A stretch of 64,000 bases of DNA, from NCBI GenBank assembly GCA_900466745.1, contig UBNE01000030.1:29947-93946 (forward strand), in the 5' to 3' direction. Under the pieces are notes generated by a model. It saw nothing but the letters and a program-made list of their open reading frames with translations, was not told where the DNA came from and did no database searches. Made by a program: the position numbers and the translations under genes. Positions 38,950 to 46,427 of this stretch are shown piece by piece (position 1 is the stretch's first letter; each line of letters begins with the position of its first letter). Source of the DNA: Hyphomicrobiales bacterium (GTDB taxonomy: Bacteria > Pseudomonadota > Alphaproteobacteria > Rhizobiales > Beijerinckiaceae).

Positions 38950-39077
38950 GGCGGGTCTTTCACGAGGGGCGGCGGGCCGGCTTTTCCCCCCGGGCCGGCG
39001 CCGGGGCGGGCCTGCCCGGGAACGAGGAGCAGCTTCGCGGCGCGGCTTTAGCGCATCAAGCCCGGCGCGGCAATATG

Positions 39078-39099
39078 ATCCGGGTAAAAATAACCGGAT
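39078..39099. promoter_or_regulatory. Inverted repeat upstream of the PEP-carboxylase homologue
   Basis: ATCCGG (39078-39083) and CCGGAT (39094-39099) form a 6-bp inverted repeat around an A/T-rich 10-nt centre. It lies about 95 nt before the start codon, in the only A/T-rich part of this gap. An operator or promoter element is possible; the protein that would bind it is unknown. Confidence 0.35.
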
Positions 39100-39128
39100 G
39101 CGGCGGGCTTGCCCTGGCAGGTTAGGAA

Positions 39129-39143
39129 TGCTGCAATGCAGCA
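39129..39143. promoter_or_regulatory. CTGC-N3-GCAG palindrome, PhaR-type site candidate
   Basis: A perfect 15-nt odd palindrome TGCTGCAATGCAGCA, followed directly by more GCA-type triplets, lies 50-64 nt before the start of the PEP-carboxylase homologue. Its core CTGC-N3-GCAG equals the site I recall for the polyhydroxybutyrate regulator PhaR of Paracoccus. Binding by PhaR is inference. Confidence 0.45.
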
Positions 39144-39192
39144 ACAACAACATGGCTGCCGGTGAGGAGCCCTGAACGGGAGGCGATTCGCC

Positions 39193-42015
39193 GTGAATCA
39201 ACCGATTGAAGCGATGCCGCTCGCCGCGGTCGACATCAGCGCGCTCGCCGACGACCTGCAGGACAAGATCGAGCAGGCGCGGCTGGCCTCGCGCGACGAC
39301 CCGTTCGGGAATCCGGTGCTGCGGGTGACGCTCTGGCTGACGCGCCTGATGGATTCCGGCGAGCTGACCGCCACGGCCGCCGGCGAGCTGGTGCGCCTGC
39401 TCGGGCGCCGGGCGCTGCGGCAGCGGGCGGGGCGCCTCGCGCATTATGTCGGGCTCGGGCAGGACGAGGCGGCGGCCTTTGAGGCGATCGCCCGCCGGCA
39501 GGCCGAGGCGGCCGGGAGCTTCGCGGCCTTTTCCGCGGCGGTCGAGCGGCCGCGCTTCGGCGCGGTGTTCACCGCGCATCCGACCTTCGGCATGCAGCGC
39601 CGGCTGGCGCATGCGCTGGCCGATCTCGCTTCCGGCGACGCCGCCGCCGCCGGCCCGGTCCTCGACGACGCGCAGCTCAGCTTCCGCCCGGATGCGCGCA
39701 TCACCTTGCAGGACGAGTTCGAGCAGGCGCGCTTCGCCGTCCGCCATGCCCGCGACGCCATCGACCGGCTCAACGCCGCCTTCCTCGCCGAGGCGCGCCG
39801 GCGCTGGCCGGAGGACTGGACGCGGCTGGCGCCGCGCCCGCTCATCCTCGCCTCCTGGGTCGGCTGCGACACGGATGGCCGCACCGATATCGGCTGGTGG
39901 GACACGCTGCGCTACCGGCTCGAATCGAAGGACGGGCAATTCGTCCGCATCCTCGAGAAGCTGCCGGAGGAGCCGGCGACGGCGCCGCTGCGCGCGCTGG
40001 TCGCGGCGGCGGCCGCGGCCGTCCGGCGCCAGCTCGCTCTGGCTCCGCCGATCGGCACGCAGCCTTCGCTGGAGGCGCTGCAGGCCTTCTCGCTCGCGCT
40101 CGTGCGCGAGCGCGAGACGGCCTTGCCCGATTCGGCCGGATTGCTCGCGGCGCTCGACGCGGCGCTGACCGCCGCCGCGGACGACGAGACCCGGACGGTG
40201 CTGGCGCTGGCCAGGGCGGGCGTCGTCGCCCATGGCGTCTCGATCGCGCTGCCGCATTTCCGGCTCAACGCGGCGCAGCTCCACAACGCCCTGCGCGGCG
40301 TCATCCCCTCCGACGGCGAGCCGGCGGAGCCGGCCGAGCGGCGCGCCTTCCTGGCGGCCGCCAATGCGGCGCTCGGCAAGGTCGCGCCGGTCGCGGTCGA
40401 TTTCGGGGCGCTGGCGGCCGAGCGGGCCTCGGCGGCGCGGATGATGATGACGATCGCGCAGATCGTGAAGCATGTCGACGGCTCGCGGCCGGTGCGCTTC
40501 CTGATCGCCGAGACGGAGACCGGCTACACGCTGCTCTGCGCGCTCTGGCTGGCGAGCCGCTTCGGCGTCGCCGACAAGATCGAGATCTCGCCGCTGTTCG
40601 AGACCTCGGACGCGCTGGAGCAGGGGCCGCGCATCATCGACGAGGCGCTGCGCAGCCCGCATTTCCGCGACTATCTCAAGGCCCATGGCCGGCTCTGCAT
40701 CCAGTTCGGCTATTCCGATTCCGGCCGCTATATCGGCCAGGTCGCCTCGACCTTCTGGGTCGAGCGGCTGCGCATCCGCATCTGCGAACTGCTCGCCCGC
40801 TACGAGCTCACCGATATCGAGCTCGTCATCTTCGACACCCATGGCGAATCGGTCGGGCGCGGCGCCCATGCCGACAGCCTCGCCGACCGGCTCGCCTATC
40901 TCGACCCGCCCTATGCGCGGCAGGCCTTCGCCCGGGCCGGCATCGCCACGGTGCGCGAGACCAGCTTCCAGGGCAGCGACGGCTATCTGCTGTTCGGCAC
41001 GTCCCCTCTGGCGGGCGCGACGATCGGCCGGATCGCCGAGGCGGTGTTCGCGGCGCCCGAGCCTGGCGACGACCCGATCTATGGCGAGCCCGACTTCGCC
41101 AGCGAGTTCTTCCAGACCGTGCGCGAGGAGATGAACGCGCTGGTCGACGACCCCGGCTATGCCGCGCTGATCGGCACCTTCGGCCCCTCGCTGCTCGACA
41201 AGACCGGCTCGCGCCCGGCGGCGCGGCAGACCGAAGGGGCGGGGCCGGCGCGCATCCGCCATCCCCGCGAATTGCGGGCCATCCCCAACAACGCCATCCT
41301 GCAGCAGCTCGGCTGGATGGCGAACAGCCTGCACGGCGTCGGCCATGCCGCGGCGCGGGCGCCCGAGACCTTCGGCGCGATGCGCGAGCAGTCCGACCGC
41401 TTCGACCGGGCCTATCGGCTCGCCGCCCATGCGATGGGCCATAGCGACCTCGACGTGCTGCGCGCCTATCTCGACTCGCTCGATCCCGGAAGCTGGTTCG
41501 ACCGGGCGCGGCGCACGGTGCGGGAGGGCCGGCGCGAGGAATTGCTCGCCGTGGCCGAGGCGCTGTCCCGGCTGGAGCTCGCCCCGGCGCTGCGACGGCT
41601 GTTCTGGCGTCTTTCCGCCGATGCGCTGAAGCTGCGGGCCACCGCCGACGACGTGCCGCGCATGCCGGTGAGGCTGGCGGCGCTGCATGCGCTGCGCCTC
41701 GCCGCCATGCACCGGATCTGGCTGAAGGCGGCGCATGTCCCGGATTTCCGGCCCCATGCCGGGCTGACCCGCGAGGCGTTGTTCGAGCGCCTGCTCAGGC
41801 TCGATCTGCCGGCTTCGCTGGCGCTTCTGGCCGAGATCTTCCCGCGCGATCCCGACCCGACCATCGGGCTCGATTTCGGCGAGCCGCCAGGCCCGCGCGA
41901 AGGCGGAACCTACGAGGCGCTGCACCGCGACGTGCTGACGCCGATGGCCGAGCTGTTCGGGCTGATCCGCGAAATCTCCGGCGCGATCCAGCACGAGATC
42001 GGGGCGTTCGGGTAG
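39193..42015 (+). CDS. ppc: Divergent phosphoenolpyruvate carboxylase homologue
   Basis: This 940-residue protein is collinear with PEPC. The N-terminal catalytic-His motif is kept (FTAHPT, His129), as is GYSDSGRYIG (506-515). The mobile-loop motif FHGRGGxxGRGGGP instead reads FDTHGESVGRGAHA (547-560): the conserved His and first Arg become Asp548 and His550, and only Arg556 of the set is retained. The C-terminal QNTG, which enters the active site in classical PEPC, is missing; the protein ends IQHEIGAFG. Oxaloacetate synthesis from PEP is thus uncertain. It is a single gene with operator-like palindromes upstream. Confidence 0.85.
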   Translation: MNQPIEAMPLAAVDISALADDLQDKIEQARLASRDDPFGNPVLRVTLWLTRLMDSGELTATAAGELVRLLGRRALRQRAGRLAHYVGLGQDEAAAFEAIARRQAEAAGSFAAFSAAVERPRFGAVFTAHPTFGMQRRLAHALADLASGDAAAAGPVLDDAQLSFRPDARITLQDEFEQARFAVRHARDAIDRLNAAFLAEARRRWPEDWTRLAPRPLILASWVGCDTDGRTDIGWWDTLRYRLESKDGQFVRILEKLPEEPATAPLRALVAAAAAAVRRQLALAPPIGTQPSLEALQAFSLALVRERETALPDSAGLLAALDAALTAAADDETRTVLALARAGVVAHGVSIALPHFRLNAAQLHNALRGVIPSDGEPAEPAERRAFLAAANAALGKVAPVAVDFGALAAERASAARMMMTIAQIVKHVDGSRPVRFLIAETETGYTLLCALWLASRFGVADKIEISPLFETSDALEQGPRIIDEALRSPHFRDYLKAHGRLCIQFGYSDSGRYIGQVASTFWVERLRIRICELLARYELTDIELVIFDTHGESVGRGAHADSLADRLAYLDPPYARQAFARAGIATVRETSFQGSDGYLLFGTSPLAGATIGRIAEAVFAAPEPGDDPIYGEPDFASEFFQTVREEMNALVDDPGYAALIGTFGPSLLDKTGSRPAARQTEGAGPARIRHPRELRAIPNNAILQQLGWMANSLHGVGHAAARAPETFGAMREQSDRFDRAYRLAAHAMGHSDLDVLRAYLDSLDPGSWFDRARRTVREGRREELLAVAEALSRLELAPALRRLFWRLSADALKLRATADDVPRMPVRLAALHALRLAAMHRIWLKAAHVPDFRPHAGLTREALFERLLRLDLPASLALLAEIFPRDPDPTIGLDFGEPPGPREGGTYEALHRDVLTPMAELFGLIREISGAIQHEIGAFG

Positions 42016-42035
42016 TTCCGGACGCTGATTCCGCA

Positions 42036-42148
42036 GGTCATCCCGGGCGACCGAAGGGAGGCCGGGATCCATGCCCGAACGTTTCCGACAAAGGTTCGGG
42101 CATGGATCCCGGATCGGCGCCGCCAAAGGCGGCTTGTCCGGGATGACC
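42036..42148. repeat. REP-like inverted repeat downstream of the PEPC homologue
   Basis: Outer arms GGTCATCCCGG (42036-42046) and CCGGGATGACC (42138-42148) are perfect complements. Inner arms GGGATCCATGCCCGAAC and GTTCGGGCATGGATCCC form a second long stem. Same family as 18190-18287, with near-identical inner arms, showing that the elements are dispersed copies rather than chance palindromes. Confidence 0.85.
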
Positions 42149-42239
42149 CGCGCAAAAGCCGAGGCTGCAAGCGTTGCAACACGCGCCAATGCCACTACCT
42201 TGACCGGCCAGGAAACGCCGACCGGGAGACGCGCCTGAC

Positions 42240-43805
42240 ATGGCCGCCACCACCTTCGATGCCGCCGCCGCACGGATTACCGTCTTTCGCGCGCTGCTCC
42301 AGGCCGTCGCCCAGCACGGCCGGAGCCGCGTCGCGCTGGAGGACCCGGAACGGCAGCCGATCACCTATGGCCGGCTGGTGCTCGGCGCGCTGGTGCTCGG
42401 GCGCAAGCTCGCGGCGCTGACGGGTGAGCGCGAGCATGTCGGCGTGCTTTTGCCGAACATGCAGGGCATGGCGGTGACGCTGTTCGCGCTCCTCGCCTAT
42501 GGCCGGGTGCCGGCGATGCTGAACTTCACCGCCGGCGTCAGGAACCTGCGGGCGGCGGGCGAGCTGGCGCAGCTCAGGACCATCGTCACCTCGCGCCGCT
42601 TCGTCGAGAAGGGCGAGCTCGACGCGGAGATCGCGGCGCTCGGCGAGGGCCGGCGGGTGATCTATCTGGAGGATGTCCGCAAGCAGGTGACGAGCCTCGA
42701 CAAGGCCTGGGGGGCGCTGCAGAGCCTCGCGCCGGGGCTGGTGCACCGGCGCTACGAGGCAAAGCCGGACGATCCGGCCGTGATTCTCTTCACCTCAGGG
42801 ACCGAGGGTACGCCGAAAGGCGTGGTGCTGAGCCATGCCAATCTCGTCTCCAATGCGCGGCAGGTCTTCGCCCATGCCGGCGGGGCGATCTCGGAACGGG
42901 ACATCTTCATGAACCCGCTGCCGGCCTTCCACTCCTTCGGGCTGACGGCCGGGATGCTGGTGCCGCTGCTGCACGGCATGAAGGTGGTGCTCTATCCGAG
43001 CCCGCTGCACTACAAGCAGGTGCCCCGGCTGATCCGCGACATGAAGGCGACCTTCCTGCTCGCGACCGACACCTTCCTTCAGGGCTATGCCCGGGCCTCC
43101 GACAAGGACGATCTGAGCAGCGTGCGCTTCGTCGTCGCCGGCGCCGAGCGGGTCAAGGCGGAGACGAAGCGGATGTGGGAGCCCTACGGCACCACCATCC
43201 TCGAGGGCTATGGCTGCACGGAATGCTCGCCGGTGATCGCGGTCAACACGCCGCAGGCGATGCGCGAGGGCACGGTCGGCAAGCTCCTGCCGGGGCTGGA
43301 GGCGGTGCTCGATCCGGTCGAGGGGATTCCCGAGGGCGGGCGGCTGCGGCTGCGCGGGCCGAACGTCATGGCGGGCTATCTCGACGCGGCCCAGCCGGGC
43401 CGGATCGTGCCGCCGGAGGGCGGCTGGCACGACACCGGCGACATCGTCACGCTCGATGACGGCTTCGTCGCGATTCGCGGGCGGGCCAAGCGCTTCGCCA
43501 AGCTCGGCGGCGAGATGATCTCGCTGGCGGCGGTCGAGACGATGGTCGCGAAACTCTGGCCGGACCAGAATCACGTCGTCGTCGGCCTGCCCGATCCGCG
43601 CAAGGGCGAGCAGCTCATCCTGGTGACGGAGAAGCCGGACGCCGACCGCGCGGCGCTGCTGGAAGGCGCGAAGGCGCAGGGTTTTCCCGAGCTCTGGGTG
43701 CCGCGCGCGATCCTGGTGACGCAGGCCATTCCCGTGCTCGGCAACGGCAAGATCGACTATGGCGCGACGCGGGAGCTGGCGGCCTCGCGCCGCTCGCTGC
43801 TTTAG
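42240..43805 (+). CDS. AMP-binding acyl-CoA/acyl-ACP synthetase
   Basis: This 521-residue adenylate-forming enzyme has the AMP motif ILFTSGTEGTPKGVVLSH, LEGYGCTECSPVIAVNT, WHDTGDIVTLDDGFVAIRGR and the C-terminal catalytic Lys region VLGNGKIDYG. The sequence resembles the acyl-ACP synthetase half of the Aas protein more than FadD, by the CTECSP motif and the FAKLGGEMISLAAVE block. It activates fatty acids; no acyltransferase domain is attached. Start ATG at 42240. Confidence 0.9.
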   Translation: MAATTFDAAAARITVFRALLQAVAQHGRSRVALEDPERQPITYGRLVLGALVLGRKLAALTGEREHVGVLLPNMQGMAVTLFALLAYGRVPAMLNFTAGVRNLRAAGELAQLRTIVTSRRFVEKGELDAEIAALGEGRRVIYLEDVRKQVTSLDKAWGALQSLAPGLVHRRYEAKPDDPAVILFTSGTEGTPKGVVLSHANLVSNARQVFAHAGGAISERDIFMNPLPAFHSFGLTAGMLVPLLHGMKVVLYPSPLHYKQVPRLIRDMKATFLLATDTFLQGYARASDKDDLSSVRFVVAGAERVKAETKRMWEPYGTTILEGYGCTECSPVIAVNTPQAMREGTVGKLLPGLEAVLDPVEGIPEGGRLRLRGPNVMAGYLDAAQPGRIVPPEGGWHDTGDIVTLDDGFVAIRGRAKRFAKLGGEMISLAAVETMVAKLWPDQNHVVVGLPDPRKGEQLILVTEKPDADRAALLEGAKAQGFPELWVPRAILVTQAIPVLGNGKIDYGATRELAASRRSLL

Positions 43806-43830
43806 GCACTGTTCAGCCACAATTGTAATT

Positions 43831-44502
43831 ATGTTGCATCGCATGATGATCCCGGCCTCCATCCTCGCCACGCTGCGCGTCGCCACGCTCGCTCCCGTCC
43901 TGTCGCTGGCCGGGCCGGCCGATCTGGCGGCGCAGTCGCCCGGCGCGGTCTATGTCCGGCGCGACGAATGCGTCACGGCAGGCCGGCTCTCGGCCGATCA
44001 GTGCGAATTCGCCTATCGCAACGCGCGGGCGGAATTCCTGCAGAAGGCGCCGCGCTACGCCTCGCGCGCGGCCTGCGAGCGCAACCACAAGCGCTGCGGC
44101 GCCCAGATGATCGCGACGGGCGGCTGGGAATCCTTCGGCAAGGGCGGCGCGACCTATGTGCCGCGCTTCGTCGGCATCAGGGTGACGGGCGAAGGAACGG
44201 CGGCGCGCGCGCTGCCGGTGATCGAGGGCCGCATGGCCGTCGCCTTCGCCGGCCGGCCCGTCTCGGAGTTGCAGGACAAGGTCGCCGGCCAGCAGGGCGT
44301 GGTCGGTTTCGTCAGCAATGTCGGGCGCGCCGCGCACCGGCATGCCGGCTCGTCCTCCGGCGCCGGCGCCGCCCGCAGCGGCGACCGCGACGACACGGTG
44401 GCAGTACCGATGAAGAAGGAATCGATCGGCGCCGATGTGCCGCCCGGGCTCTATGTCGATCCCGACGGGGTCGAATGGTACAAGCCGGCGCGCAAGCACT
44501 GA
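43831..44502 (+). CDS. DUF1190-like secreted protein
   Basis: This 223-residue protein has a hydrophobic N-terminus (signal peptide ending near PADLAAQSPG). CVTAGRLSADQCEFAYRNAR and APRYASRAACERNHKRCGAQ hold four cysteines in the spacing of DUF1190/YgiB-like proteins. The C-terminus ends in a VDPDGVEWYKPARK block. Function unknown. No ribosome-binding site is clear for the ATG at 43831; ATGs at 43843 and 43846 are alternatives. It is convergent with the tRNA-Leu gene. Confidence 0.7.
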   Translation: MLHRMMIPASILATLRVATLAPVLSLAGPADLAAQSPGAVYVRRDECVTAGRLSADQCEFAYRNARAEFLQKAPRYASRAACERNHKRCGAQMIATGGWESFGKGGATYVPRFVGIRVTGEGTAARALPVIEGRMAVAFAGRPVSELQDKVAGQQGVVGFVSNVGRAAHRHAGSSSGAGAARSGDRDDTVAVPMKKESIGADVPPGLYVDPDGVEWYKPARKH

Positions 44503-44519
44503 GGGCGGTGCGCCGGTGG

Positions 44520-44605
44520 TGCGGACGGCGGGGATCGAACCCGCAAAGCATTGAAATGCCGAGGGGTTTTAAGCCCCTTGCGTCTACCAGTTTCGCCACG
44601 TCCGC
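44520..44605 (-). tRNA. tRNA-Leu(UAA)
   Basis: Read on the minus strand, acceptor GCGGACG pairs with CGTCCGC. The anticodon arm AGGGG-CTTAAAA-CCCCT gives anticodon TAA. There is a type II variable arm and T-arm GCGGG-TTCGATC-CCCGC. The discriminator A is followed by an encoded CCA (44519-44517). It reads UUA and UUG. Its first 39 nt (5' end through anticodon loop) are repeated 3,200 nt away at 47767-47805, marking it as the integration target of the adjoining element. Confidence 0.95.
44567..44605. repeat. Element attachment site, copy within tRNA-Leu
   Basis: 39-nt block equal to the 5' half of the tRNA gene through the anticodon loop. It matches 47767-47805 with two mismatches (44574 and 44576); the last 29 nt are identical. 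The flanking bases differ at both ends, so the boundary is sharp. Confidence 0.85.
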
Positions 44606-44614
44606 AAGCCTAGG

Positions 44615-44896
44615 TCACATCAGTTGTGTCCCTAGGGTCCCACAAGTGGCACCAGTAGACACGCAACAGACTAGGCTGCTTGTGGTGTTTCCAATGTCCT
44701 TCTTGGCCGGCTTGGGGTCTTCGGTCTCAGTCGTGGGACCCTTACGGCACGGATAAGCGTCTCCCTTGGCCAGGGATTGGAGGACGATATCGTCCCAGTC
44801 CTTCGCCTCTCGCTCTGTCTTGAAAGTCTCCCGGTAGCGGATGCCGTTCAGCTTCCGGTCCCATTGCCAGCTTGAGCCGCGCTTTCTGATTGCCAT
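44615..44896 (-). CDS. Stand-alone integrase arm-type DNA-binding domain protein
   Basis: This 93-residue protein starts MAIRKRGSSWQWDRKLNGIR and continues FKTEREAKDWDDIV. This is the same plan as the N-terminus of the integrase at 46996 (MPITLRGSSWQAQV, FPTKDEARAWEAE), i.e. a three-stranded arm-site-binding domain of tyrosine recombinases. The C-terminal 40 residues are low in recognisable features, so it may be an integrase remnant or a true small protein (decoy or directionality factor). It starts 4 nt after the MarR-like gene and stops 9 nt before the tRNA. Confidence 0.6.
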   Translation of the reverse strand: MAIRKRGSSWQWDRKLNGIRYRETFKTEREAKDWDDIVLQSLAKGDAYPCRKGPTTETEDPKPAKKDIGNTTSSLVCCVSTGATCGTLGTQLM

Positions 44897-44900
44897 GGCG

Positions 44901-45209
44901 TCATCCTAAGATCGTTTCGAGGGTGTTCACGAGGTTCTGACCCTTAGGGGTCAGCCACGCGATGTTGTTCCGGGCGTCCGCAGGATCGCGGCCATATTCA
45001 ACGAGGCCGTATTTCTCTGCGAGGGCTGCGACGTTCCGATTGATGCTCGATTTGCCCTGACCGAGTTGCTTGTTCAGGTCCGCGAGGGTGGCCCTAGGCT
45101 GCCGAGCGATAAGCAGGAACAGCGCAATTTGCTGGGCTGGCATCTCGGCGTTCAGGTTCCTGAACTCCTTCACCAGAAGAAGACCCTTCGTGAGGGCTGT
45201 CAGGCTCAT
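44901..45209 (-). CDS. MarR-like winged-helix protein A (element)
   Basis: This 102-residue protein has a winged helix with LFLLIARQPRATLADLNKQL, GQGKSSINRNVAALAEKYGL (recognition helix) and WLTPKGQNLVNTLE, a MarR-type pattern ending shortly after the wing. The start is preceded by a GGACGGAGACT ribosome-binding site. The penultimate codons include TTA (Leu), a rare codon in such DNA and one read by tRNA-Leu(UAA). Likely an element repressor that may regulate the downstream arm-domain gene and the tRNA. Confidence 0.7.
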   Translation of the reverse strand: MSLTALTKGLLLVKEFRNLNAEMPAQQIALFLLIARQPRATLADLNKQLGQGKSSINRNVAALAEKYGLVEYGRDPADARNNIAWLTPKGQNLVNTLETILG

Positions 45210-45312
45210 AGTCTCCGTCCTTTCGGCTGAATGAGGCCCGTAGCTTCCAGACGAAGACTTCGGTGCCCCATTGGTCCGCTATCACGGTGTAGGTGGAAGG
45301 CGCCAGACCCAC
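45094..45312 (-). CDS. Possible small protein upstream of MarR-like A
   Basis: 72 residues from a GTG at 45312. The first 30 residues (STYTVIADQWGTEVFVWKLR) look protein-like, with a beta-strand character; the rest overlaps the MarR-like gene in another frame and is polar. No clear ribosome-binding site. It may be a leader or a chance frame. Confidence 0.25.
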   Translation of the reverse strand: MGLAPSTYTVIADQWGTEVFVWKLRASFSRKDGDYEPDSPHEGSSSGEGVQEPERRDASPANCAVPAYRSAA

Positions 45313-45330
45313 GCCGGCAACGCGCAGGTG

Positions 45331-45507
45331 ATGGCGAACGCGCTCCGTGAGGAGTTCGTGAGGATGTACAGCGAGCGGGACGTCTTGGCGAAGTTCAGGG
45401 ATGACCTGCTCCAGCAGCTCCCGCTGGGCAGTAATCTCCCCGAGCTACCCCCGAAGGGCTCCTTGGACCTGTCCCAGGTTCTGGAGAGCCCGTTTTTCTT
45501 CGCCTGA
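45331..45507 (+). CDS. Small hypothetical element protein
   Basis: 58 residues from the ATG at 45331: helical N-terminus (NALREEFVRMYSERDVLAKF) and a proline-rich middle ending QVLESPFFFA. I do not recognise it. It is the first plus-strand gene of the element, divergent from the MarR-like A gene. An alternative TTG start at 45271 would add 20 residues. A CACAAGTGA motif follows its stop. Confidence 0.4.
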   Translation: MANALREEFVRMYSERDVLAKFRDDLLQQLPLGSNLPELPPKGSLDLSQVLESPFFFA

Positions 45508-45620
45508 ACCTATGCACAAGTGAATATAAACAACGCCATAGCGAGGGGCGAGTTCGATTGCCCCTCACACTAGCAAATCCAAGGCGCCCTCTGCGCCGCT
45601 CGACAACCGAGACCCCCAAC

Positions 45621-45770
45621 ATGCCCCGTAAACACACCCCCGACCGGCGCGAAGCGTCGGCGTTCGCTACCGCTTTGCTCATCTGGTCGATGGGCCGGCG
45701 CATCCCCGCTGACCTCGCCGCGAAGCTCATGGCCGACCGGCCGGGTCTGGAGCAGCACACGCATAGTTAG
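45621..45770 (+). CDS. Very small hypothetical element protein
   Basis: 49 residues, basic N-terminus (MPRKHTPDRREASAFATALL) with a short amphipathic helix (LIWSMGRRIPADLAAKLMAD). I do not recognise it. No clear ribosome-binding site; coding status uncertain. Confidence 0.3.
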   Translation: MPRKHTPDRREASAFATALLIWSMGRRIPADLAAKLMADRPGLEQHTHS

Positions 45771-45798
45771 CCAAAAGTTACCTGTGCACAGCCCCGGT

Positions 45799-45815
45799 TG
45801 AGTCAAATTGACTCA
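45799..45815. promoter_or_regulatory. Perfect 17-nt odd palindrome, operator candidate
   Basis: TGAGTCAAATTGACTCA is a perfect palindrome around a central A, a size and symmetry usual for dimeric winged-helix repressors such as MarR proteins, two of which the element encodes. Binding is inferred. Confidence 0.5.
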
Positions 45816-45949
45816 TGGCCGGGAGCCGCGCCGGCCTCTAAAGGCCCCGAAACACACCAAAAACGACCCGAAATAGCGAAACCTAGGGGCTGCTGCGCGG
45901 CCCCGATGGTCGCAGCTTAGTGCGCTGCCTGACGAGCTATCCGCAATAC

Positions 45950-45967
45950 ATAGGATCATTGTCCTAT
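45950..45967. promoter_or_regulatory. Inverted repeat ATAGGA / TCCTAT, operator candidate
   Basis: A 6-bp perfect inverted repeat with 6-nt spacer, extended by partial A/T symmetry on both sides. Located about 115 nt before the small membrane protein gene at 46081. Confidence 0.4.
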
Positions 45968-46080
45968 TGCTCTTCACGATGGGAATTTGTTCGCGTAATG
46001 TTCACTTGGGCTGACGAGCAGGCGCAGCCCGACGCACCGCCCATGCGACCTTACCTGCGAATTTGGGACAACACCGGAAA

Positions 46081-46365
46081 ATGCGGTCTTACTATGTGAA
46101 TGTGCCCTATGTGGGCGAAGTGAACGTCGAATGGAAGGGCGTTACGCGAGGTCGAGGCGGGCGGTTCTTTGACGCCTCGCTGGAAAACTGCTTGGAGCTG
46201 TGGGCCGGGCCGCTTCACGTCGAGGCTGCGGCTCCGCGCAAGCGCTTTCCCCTCATCGTTGTGGTGCTCGCGGTCGTTGCCGCTCTGGCCATGCCGTCGC
46301 CTTTGTCAGCCACGTCTGACGATGACGACCCGCACCTCTTTCAGGCGGCAACATCCCTGCATTAA
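46081..46365 (+). CDS. Small single-pass membrane protein (element)
   Basis: 94 residues: a polar N-terminal part (MRSYYVNVPYVGEVNVEWKG, RGGRFFDASLENCLELW), then one strong hydrophobic segment (FPLIVVVLAVVAALAM), and a short acidic tail (SDDDDPH). I do not recognise the family. An upstream TTG at 46063 is an alternative start. Placed between the operator-like palindromes and MarR-like B. Confidence 0.45.
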   Translation: MRSYYVNVPYVGEVNVEWKGVTRGRGGRFFDASLENCLELWAGPLHVEAAAPRKRFPLIVVVLAVVAALAMPSPLSATSDDDDPHLFQAATSLH

Positions 46366-46383
46366 ATTCAGCCCTTGCAATCA

Positions 46384-46397
46384 ACTCACTTGTGAGT
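46384..46397. promoter_or_regulatory. Palindrome ACTCAC-TT-GTGAGT before MarR-like B
   Basis: A perfect inverted repeat lying 31 nt upstream of the MarR-like B start codon. It includes the 9-mer CACAAGTGA (reverse strand), which recurs at 45515-45523. A candidate autoregulatory operator. Confidence 0.5.
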
Positions 46398-46427
46398 AGT
46401 TTTGGGGGCGTGCAACAGGAGCCCCCT

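Larger units (their letters stand above)
45771..46080. other. Non-coding control region of the element
   Basis: About 310 nt without a supported gene. It holds two palindromes: TGAGTCAA-A-TTGACTCA at 45799-45815 and ATAGGA-tcattg-TCCTAT at 45950-45967. It is A/T-richer than its surroundings and could contain the element origin or the promoters of the rightward genes. No iterons or DnaA boxes were evident by eye. Confidence 0.5.

Noticed and set aside
38338..42273. Very long open frame on the minus strand antisense to the PEPC homologue
   Set aside because: Only its first-read end (DUF2239, start 38949) is protein-like; the rest is Arg/Gly/Ala-rich antisense typical of GC-rich DNA and lies opposite a well-supported gene.
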